A stretch of DNA of 64,000 bases from Plumapathes pennacea (taxonomy: Eukaryota > Cnidaria > Anthozoa > Antipatharia > Myriopathidae), in NCBI GenBank assembly GCA_964036295.1, contig OZ038467.1:16403670-16467669 (forward strand). The letters run 5' to 3'. The translations under genes and the position numbers were made by a program. A model generated the notes under the pieces. It had not been told where the DNA came from, did no database searches, and saw only the letters and a program-made list of their open reading frames with translations. Shown in pieces: positions 57,538 through 64,000 of this stretch. Each line of letters begins with the position of its first letter. Position 1 is the first letter of the stretch.

Positions 57538-57897
57538 TCAGTTTTGCTGCTCTGTCAGCAACTCTTTGAACAATTCACTTGAGATAACACTCACATCCGC
57601 CCTGCTGTCAAGCTTGAATTTGATGAATTTTCCATTCACTGCCACGTTGGTCGCCCATGCTTTTTGCTGAGTTTTGGTGTCAGATATTTCTCCAAGAAAT
57701 ATTTCTGTGCCTTCCAATTCGTTATCCGAATCGACAGCTTCAATCTCGTTAAGCTTTTTGGATTTACAAAGTCTTGCAAAATGTCCTTTTGCGCCACAGT
57801 TGTGGCATGTGGCGTCTCGCACCGGGCATATTTGTTGTTTGTGGAAGGCATTTCCACATCTCTGGCAACCGTGAGTTGGGGAATTGTAGGGAGACAT
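57538..57897 (-). CDS. Ty3/gypsy zinc knuckle and aspartic protease segment
   Basis: 119 codons. Two Cys-rich knuckles, CQRCGNAFHKQQICPVRDAT and CHNCGAKGHFARLC, precede a retropepsin-like strand KFKLDSRADVSVIS. The expected active-site triplet Asp-Ser/Thr-Gly reads Asp-Ser-Arg, so the protease is probably dead in this copy. It is separated from the RT frame by a stop at 57538. Confidence 0.8.
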   Translation of the reverse strand: MSPYNSPTHGCQRCGNAFHKQQICPVRDATCHNCGAKGHFARLCKSKKLNEIEAVDSDNELEGTEIFLGEISDTKTQQKAWATNVAVNGKFIKFKLDSRADVSVISSELFKELLTEQQN

Positions 57898-58139
57898 TGT
57901 AGTAGACGTCCTGGCATCATCCTTTCTTTCAAAATCGTTTTGCTCTTTCCTCCTAAACCTGAATGTTTGTACGACATCGACGTTGGCAGGCTTCTGGTCT
58001 CCAGTGGTGGTTGCGCCTCAGACTATCCCTTGTTGTTTATGCACACTTTCGTTCTGGCGGGCCATATTGACTGCTTTTTCTAGGCTTAGAGCTGCTGGAG
58101 CTTTTCACTTAATTTTGCATTTTTCAAGCCGACCACCAG

Positions 58140-58607
58140 TTAGTCATGTAGCATTTCATCTCTGAGAGTGCCATACTCACAGTGTTCCACAAGGCAATAT
58201 AATGCCGTGATGAAGGAATCAACTGGCTCATCCGGGCCTTGTACTCGTTGGTTAAACTTTGCTCGCTTGTAGATGGTATATCGGCGTACAACAAAGTGGT
58301 TGTTGAATTTTTCTTTTACCTTGTCATAGTTGTCTTTGTCCTCGGGTGGGTTGAAGATGAAACTCGCCAATACATCATTGGCCTCGTCGCCCATGGTATA
58401 CAACAAGGAGTTGACTTGGATTGTTTCGTCTTTCAGATACAATCCAGATGCCACACGATATCGACCATATTTGCGTATCCATTTCAGCCAGCTTTTGGGC
58501 TGCAAGAAATCAAATTTCTCAGGCGGTATTATTGTGCTTGTTGTGGCGACACGTTCAGTTGGTGCCGCGTCTGTACTGCTTGTACTTGATGTACTGCTTG
58601 TCGACAT
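58140..58607 (-). CDS. Ty3/gypsy gag-like protein, N-terminal part
   Basis: 155 codons from an ATG at 58607. A Ser/Thr-rich start is followed by a capsid-like helical region: WLKWIRKYGRYRVASGL, NSLLYTMGDEANDVLASF, YTIYKRAKFNQRVQGPDEPV and SFITALYCLVEHCEYG. The last two are hallmarks of retrotransposon gag. The frame ends at a stop after LRDEMLHD and the next frame carries the zinc knuckles. Confidence 0.85.
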   Translation of the reverse strand: MSTSSTSSTSSTDAAPTERVATTSTIIPPEKFDFLQPKSWLKWIRKYGRYRVASGLYLKDETIQVNSLLYTMGDEANDVLASFIFNPPEDKDNYDKVKEKFNNHFVVRRYTIYKRAKFNQRVQGPDEPVDSFITALYCLVEHCEYGTLRDEMLHD

Positions 58608-58879
58608 TGTTCATCCCACTGCTGACACCTTGTGGTATTCTCCAAGGTCTTTATTCAGGCGTACTTTATTACAGACTGTTTAATCCGGAGCGTGAACGCG
58701 TAATCATTTTCATTTCATTTTTATTTGATTCACCACACATATCATTTATCTTGCAAAGCATAACTTTACGTGCTGAGAAATTTTGTGGTGAGGAAGCCCA
58801 GAAAGAAGCCGGGGGGCTTATGATATCTAGGCTTCCTCGTTACATGGATGAAAAACTAGATCTATATAAGTGCAGTAGT

Positions 58880-60690
58880 GCGGAAGTGCAGTGCAAATAG
58901 GGGAAAAAAGTGCCGTGCAGTGCAGTGCAGTAAAGTAAGCCAAACAAATAATACGACAAATTCTAGCTTGTAGGTATCTAGCAAAGTAGGCTATTTTTAA
59001 GTTTTGTTTTGAAAGCAGAAATGCTGGGAGAGTTTCGGATATCAGAAGTGAGAGAGTTGAAAAATTTTGGACCTTGATAATGGATGGAAAACTGTCTAAT
59101 TTGGGTTCTGCAGAAAGGTAGATAGTAAGATTTGGCATTCCTTTGTTATAGTTTTGCACCTGTTTAACTAATGAAAAATAATCATCAAAGCATTGGGTGA
59201 GTAGCCCATTTTCGTACAAGAACATGAAATTCCCTAGTTGAGATAAATAAATTTGCTCAAGTTTTAGCAACTTGAGGTCTTTAAAAATTGGATCTGTGTG
59301 AGCGTCATGAGTCCTTATTAATAATTCTCATTACTCTTTTTTGGAGGACAACTAAACGGTTGAGGTTAGAAGGAAAGGTTGAGCCCCATACTAGTATACA
59401 GTGATAAAGATCAAGATAAACTAGTGAATGATATAAAGTATGTAGGGAAGACTTAGAAAGGAAAAAATTTGATTTATATAGTATCCCTACGGTCTTGGAA
59501 ACCTTACTTGCAACGTGGGCAATGTGGGGTTTCCAAGTCACATGCTCATCTATGACAACACCGAGAAATACAACTTCTTTTACTCTTTTGATTTGACTAT
59601 TATTAATTGAGATAGATATATCAAGTGTTTCCCTTTTCTGTCTAGGTGATCATGAAGCTTGACGTTTTGACATTTAGTGAGAGCTTATTACACTTAAACC
59701 AGTCACTCAGCTTATTCATTTCACGGTTAATAGAGTTGATGAGATAATTTTGATCTTTGTGTGACAAAAAACATATTAGTGTCATCAGCAAATAGAATAA
59801 TATGGAGAATATCAGAAACATTGCAAAGGTTATTGATATACAGTAAAAAGAAAGGTCCGAGAATTGATCTCTGGGAACACCACACTTAATGCTTTTTCGT
59901 TGAGAACAATGTCCATTATATTGAACAAACTGACGTCTTTCTGTGAAATAATCTTTTATCCAGTCAAGAGCCACCCCACGTATACCATAATGTTCTAATT
60001 TATCAAACAGGATGTTAAAGTTAACCGTATCAAATGCCTTTGATAAATCGAGGAAGATACCTATTGCATGTTCTTTACTATCGATTGCTGATGATATTTT
60101 GTCAAAAAGATGTAGTAATGCAAATGAGGTCGAGTGGTTTTTCCTAAATCCAAACTGGTGCTTGGACAGGATATCGTATTTGTTCAGATACTTAAGAATG
60201 CGGTTGTATACAGCTTTTTCTAATAGTTTGGAAAAAAACAGGCAAAACTGATACAGGTCTATAATTATTAAGTAAGGCAGGGTCATCAGATTTAAATATA
60301 GGAATTACTCGTGCTATTTTCAACTGATTAGGAACTTTGCCAGAGTGAATAGATAAGTTGATTATATGGGTCAGAGGTTCGGAGATGAAATCAATAGAAT
60401 CTTTAACGATAGCTACTGGAATATTGTCGTAGCCTGACGCAGTTCCTGGGCGAAGATCATTTATTAATTCTATTATTATCTTGTTGCGTTACCGGTTCTC
60501 TTGTTACAAAATTTCCTTTAAGGAAAGAGCGGTGAGAATTTGACGATGTTGGAATGTTCTTCGCAAGGTTGGGACCAATATTTGTAAAATACTCACAAAA
60601 GCTATTTGCGATTTCGTCAGCGTTAGAAGTTTCACGATTATCATATTTGAAGACAGAAGGTAACTTAACTGGTTTGGTTTTCTTGTTCAA
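58880..60690 (-). pseudogene. CR1/L2-like LINE, 5' truncated and frameshifted
   Basis: Read leftwards: SNADEIANSFCEYFTNIGPN (60690-60457), then reverse transcriptase motifs KHQFGFRKNHSTSFALLHLF, AIGIFLDLSKAFDTVNFNIL, HYGIRGVALDWIKDYF and IKCGVPRDQ (60286-59642), then TWKPHIAHVASKVSKTVGIL (59541-59305) and the C-terminus (59270-58900). Frame changes occur at each boundary. A region after GVPRDQ, including FADD, is scrambled. A related but not identical family to the LINE at 2170. Confidence 0.85.
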
Positions 60691-60723
60691 AATTTTGTTT
60701 AAAACCTTCCATGTCCATGAACT

Positions 60724-61216
60724 TTCACATACCTAAAATTTTTACAATGTACAATACAATACAATACAATACTTTATTTAACCATGTTACACTTAGGAGC
60801 TTCAATGAAACTTGTTCAAACGCGAACGTGAACTGAAAATAAAATCTAAAACTACCCTATACTTGCCCGTACCCTACCTCTCACCTAAATAAATTAAACA
60901 GTATTTAATATCTATGTTTTAACAATAATTAAAGTTAAAACAACCTAATTAGCCATATGTATTATTGTTAAAAATATAACACGTTATAATAAAAACTTGT
61001 AAGGAAATGTAAACCGTCATATAATGTTAAGAAGTATTGAAGAAAAATCCTAGACGGCTCATGTCAGCAGACAACCTTTAGCTGCATATAGTACAGCTAC
61101 ATGTAACCCCTGCTTCGAGGTCAACATGTTGCCTTAAGCCAGTTCTATTAAATACCCACTCCCGCAAAAGTACTTTTTACAAATTCGCAAGCTTACAGCT
61201 GCCTTGCTGCTTTGAT
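60724..61216. repeat. Second copy of the 51364 repeat, split by a LINE tail
   Basis: CACATACCTAAAAT...TTTTTACAATGT (60726-60748) and GCCTTAAGCCAGTTCTATTA...GCTGCTTTGAT (61130-61216) are continuous in the copy at 52186-52303 but separated here by about 380 bases. Confidence 0.7.
60749..61128 (-). repeat. LINE 3' tail with ACAAT microsatellite
   Basis: Begins with about five ACAAT units followed by ACTTTATTTAACCATGTTAC, the minus-strand 3' end style of a CR1-like LINE. It interrupts the repeat above. No coding sequence. Confidence 0.6.
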
Positions 61217-62139
61217 TTGACTCATGGATACGCGAAGCATAGAAATGAGTTATTGTGGGGGCTCAGATATGCAAATGAGTCACTTGCTCACTCACTCGGC
61301 TGTTAGCAGATCGATATCTAAACGTCATTTTGCATGCACCGCAACTGAGTTCGAAGTCACTACGACGAGGACATTCGGGTTTTCACGAACACTTAACGAC
61401 GATTTGACTCGGAATTTATAGCTGCAAATAAGAGATGGCGCACCCATGTGGGATGATTATAAAGGAAATCGATGAAAATGTAACACAAAATATCGTAATT
61501 CGATTGTCAACACATGAAATTAGTTTATTTGGGAAAAGTCTAAAAAAGAAATGTTCATCAGTAGAATCAAATGGATGGCTGTGTATGTCAATAGGTTCAA
61601 TTTCAATGTACTGGATCCAATTCAAAATATTGATCTTATTGGTATCTACCGCTTTAAATGATTCAATCATTCAAACACAATCAATCTGCTTGGTTCAACA
61701 TGCAGCAAAGTGAAACACACAATCGAAATGAAAGCCAGAATATCTGGCGCTTTAATTGTATCAGAGGAAATAATACAGAGTAAAAGAACACAAACACCTT
61801 CAAATTAAACGGTTGGACAACAACTGCGAGGTCTTTCCGAGTTGCTTCTGCGTGTTACTTTTTTTTATCGCCATTCAGGTTTCCTTCAGGCTGTGACTTC
61901 ACTACGAACCCGAGCCAAAACAGCTCCAGAAATTTTACTGTGGGCCTTCCACAGCCGGCGTGTATGTTTCCATTTAATTTGCACAAGAGTCCCATATATG
62001 TCTCCAAGGAATTCAAGAAGTAGGAGAGGTAGCTCTCAAATTCATAAAAGTTAACTAGAATATCTTTTCGTGTCATTCATTGTCATGCTATATCCACGAG
62101 TTGGCCCTTGGGGACCCTTGGGCGTGTTTGTTGTGGTTC
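61217..62139. other. No gene recognised
   Basis: Several open frames (for example plus 61435-61713 and minus 61416-61670) overlap on both strands. None shows a domain or splice context I can identify. Confidence 0.4.
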
Positions 62140-62520
62140 CTGTGCCCGGGGGGGGGGGGGGGTGCAGTACTCAGTAAAGTTTTATACGAGGAGGCTCGGC
62201 CCAGAGGTCCAAACCCCTTACCTTTTCATATACCATTTTTGAAAGAAAAGGTACCCCTTTCATATACCTGCAGTACAAACACTATCCCTTTTCTGTACCT
62301 TAGAATTAGGTTAAAAACATTAAGTTGTACCGATAGAGGTGGTGTAGCAAAACAAAAGGACCGAAATGCTTAACTGATTTAATTTTATCCTTAAAAAGGG
62401 TACCCCTTTCATATACCCCCAGCCTAAAAAAGGCACCCCTTTCATATACTTCAGCCTGAAAAGGTACTCCTCTTTCTGGCGGAACCACTATACACTATTG
62501 GGAGCACCCCCCGCCCCGGT
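62140..62520. mobile_element. Repeat with G-run/C-run ends and CCCTTTCATATACC motifs
   Basis: A left G-run (about 62149-62162, CCCGGGGG...GGTGCAGTACTC) is opposed by CACCCCCCGCCCCGG at 62506-62520. Inside are four copies of CC(C/T)TTTCATATACC or a variant (62219, 62256, 62406, 62440). It looks like a short DNA element with subterminal repeats. Confidence 0.5.
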
Positions 62521-63374
62521 TCCCGCTACAAGCAATATTGAGGTCACTAAGATACTGATTTTTGCAGCCTTGAATATTTTATTTGAATGCCTGTGTGATG
62601 ATAAATGTATTAGAAAAATAGAATTTCGTTTACTGTTTTGTGCTGCAAAGCGGCTTGTTTATTTTCAAACAAGGAAAGCTTGAAAAGTTGAAAGAGCTAA
62701 ACTTTCACATTTGTCATCGTGACGGGTTTACTAAGTGACTGTGTCGCTGTGGATACGGCTTGCACGTAAGAAAATCGTATTCAATTCAAATCATACAGTA
62801 TATTAGCTGCTTCTTTCAAATATTTCGAGTTGAGGAAATTGGAGAGCTACATCACTACGAATCAATTTCTAAATAATTGTAGTTATACAGATTTTAGTGG
62901 AATTCCAGTATTTCGATTATTCAAGGGAAACGAAAATTTGTTTGAGTTATCGGGAGTAAATTTACAGTTTAACAGGTCCAAGGGAAACGAGTATTGGGAG
63001 GTTCGAAAAACTGGGATTCCACCGTATCAAGAAAACATTTCGAGCAGCCTACTTTGTGATGCTCAGATTGACTTAAGTCTATTCATCTTGTTTTATTGCT
63101 TGTGACGACACAAGCTTTAAATTGGAACGATTTTCTTTTTTTTTTTTTTATTTTTCTGTGTTAGAAATCTGCATGCGGTGATTGGTTCATATTATCATGT
63201 GATTTGTGATGACGTTGTGATCAAGTGACTTGGCGGGCGAGCAGTTTCGCCATTTTGAAGACAGCAAGTTGCTTGCCTTAGTTGGCTCTGTGGATTATTT
63301 TATGGACCGCTCATCTTACTTACAAACGCATACGCCGGCTGCGGTAGACCCATACTAAATTTCATTGAGCGGTT
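62521..63374. other. Mostly unassigned, one short frame
   Basis: The frame at 62830-63105 (91 codons, with FRLFKGNENLFELSGV and RSKGNEYWEVRKTG) contains two KGNE-type units and may be repeat-derived. A poly-T run lies near 63136. No gene is claimed. Confidence 0.35.
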
Positions 63375-63767
63375 TTGGCTTGGGTCGGTCCGTTCAGCCT
63401 CAAAAGCCATATTGAAAGCCATGAAAGCAAATGCAATGAACTTATCAATGAACTGCATAACTATGCACAACTGTACAGAATGTACGAAGAATCTAATATC
63501 CAGAACCTTGAGAACTTGAAGGAACAAGCTGAACGAAGGCGCTCGAGATACAAAGTAAAGACGGCGATTCTTGACAAGCGCTTGATAGCGGATTATATGG
63601 AACTGTTTAGTATGAGGGTGAACTTGAAGGTATTTTGTATTCTTTTACTTTGTATTATTCTTGCTGATACAAGTAAAGCGTCAGAAAATCTGACTTTTGT
63701 TTGGAATCAAAATTTCACTCTGCGTGCATTTATGTTGTTGTTGCGACATTTTGGCTCGGTGCCATGA
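63375..63767 (+). CDS. Hypothetical coiled-coil frame
   Basis: 130 codons. Residues about 10-70 are heptad-rich and charged (SHESKCNELINELHNYAQLY, NLENLKEQAERRRSRYKVKT). GAACTTGAAG|GTATTTT near 63629 could be a splice donor, in which case the hydrophobic tail after it (LKVFCILLLCIILADTSKAS) is intron. Not recognised. The coiled coil is reminiscent of gag-like or structural proteins. Confidence 0.35.
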   Translation: MAWVGPFSLKSHIESHESKCNELINELHNYAQLYRMYEESNIQNLENLKEQAERRRSRYKVKTAILDKRLIADYMELFSMRVNLKVFCILLLCIILADTSKASENLTFVWNQNFTLRAFMLLLRHFGSVP

Positions 63768-64000
63768 AGGTCAAACAATCAGTGGAACAGATGGCGTTAT
63801 TATTTGAAAATTGGGAAATGGCTGAGGAAAAAGTGACCGTTGGTAGATCTTGCTTCGCTCAGGTTTATTATATTCCCACAAATGTTTATGTGAAAGAAAA
63901 CCGAAGTCCTCCAAGACGAAGTCGTGAGCCAAGCCACGTACCACTGAATTACCTTTCACGCATTTTGAACAAGAGTAGAAAAAGCAGGCGACTAATACAA
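63765..64000 (+). CDS. Unidentified frame open at the right edge
   Basis: The ATG at 63765 opens MKVKQSVEQMALLFENWEMA and stays open for 78 codons to the end of the window, with ENRSPPRRSREPSHVPLNYL and a basic end (LNKSRKSRRL). No family recognised. It may be the start of a longer gene or of a retroelement ORF. Confidence 0.35.

Larger units (their letters stand above)
56575..58610 (-). mobile_element. Ty3/gypsy LTR retrotransposon internal region, truncated
   Basis: Minus-strand order: gag-like ORF, zinc knuckles, aspartic protease, reverse transcriptase cut off at 56575. RNase H and integrase are absent and I saw no pair of LTRs. Sequence just right of the gag start (58611-58680) may be leader and primer-binding region. 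The left end abuts the LINE fragment. Confidence 0.85.

Noticed and set aside
58239..58900. Several plus-strand frames
   Set aside because: They are antisense to the gypsy gag region and the LINE 3' end.

Overview
The window reads as nuclear DNA of an animal, most likely an anthozoan cnidarian such as a stony coral. The reasons are AT-rich sequence, short exons with GT/AG splice sites, one animal molybdo-flavoenzyme gene, and a dense mix of Polinton, Helitron, Penelope-like, CR1-like LINE, Ty3/gypsy, Tigger and Harbinger sequence. The species is an inference; nothing in the window fixes it. I saw no rRNA, tRNA or CRISPR array.

The only substantial host gene is on the plus strand from 7651 to at least 42851. 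It encodes an aldehyde oxidase/xanthine dehydrogenase-like enzyme. I could place 18 coding exons whose lengths sum to 1788 bases (596 codons) with every junction in phase. They encode an unusual N-terminal four-cysteine zinc-ribbon-like segment, both [2Fe-2S] domains, the FAD domain and the start of the molybdopterin half. The rest of the molybdopterin half is not found in the 21 kb that follow. A divergent minus-strand gene seems to start at 7325, so 7326-7650 is a shared promoter holding two CACGTG sites. A possible terminal exon of another minus-strand gene lies inside intron 7 at 30258-30431.

Layout. 1-1266: 5' part of a Polinton DNA polymerase B gene (minus). 1422-1941: Harbinger transposase relic. 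2170-6913: near full-length LINE with ORF1, a PHD-finger/endonuclease ORF and a reverse transcriptase ORF. 7286-42851: the host gene, whose introns are filled with mobile DNA: TIR elements, a 1.97-kb near-perfect palindrome (11291-13264), two Helitron-like copies, a Penelope fragment with a GIY-YIG domain, a 1.9-kb element with arrays of GTTTAAACGCG motifs, a Tigger element carrying an antisense HIRAN-like ORF, and three copies of a palindrome-headed element. 43037-45045: a third Helitron-like copy. 45694-53440: a decayed Polinton with packaging ATPase, major capsid, integrase and polymerase relics. 53684-61216: Helitron pieces, a LINE fragment, a Ty3/gypsy internal region, a second decayed LINE and a repeat interrupted by LINE tail. 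61217-64000: mostly unassigned, with short unknown ORFs and one frame open at the right edge.

The elements are mostly dead: frameshifts, stops and nested insertions are common. The nesting gives a relative order: the 814-bp hAT-like element entered the Polinton polymerase after the Polinton did, and the LINE fragment near 56.1 kb lies across the Helitron copy at 55342. By contrast, the host gene's exons show no frame damage, so it was probably functional, at least as far as it can be followed here.
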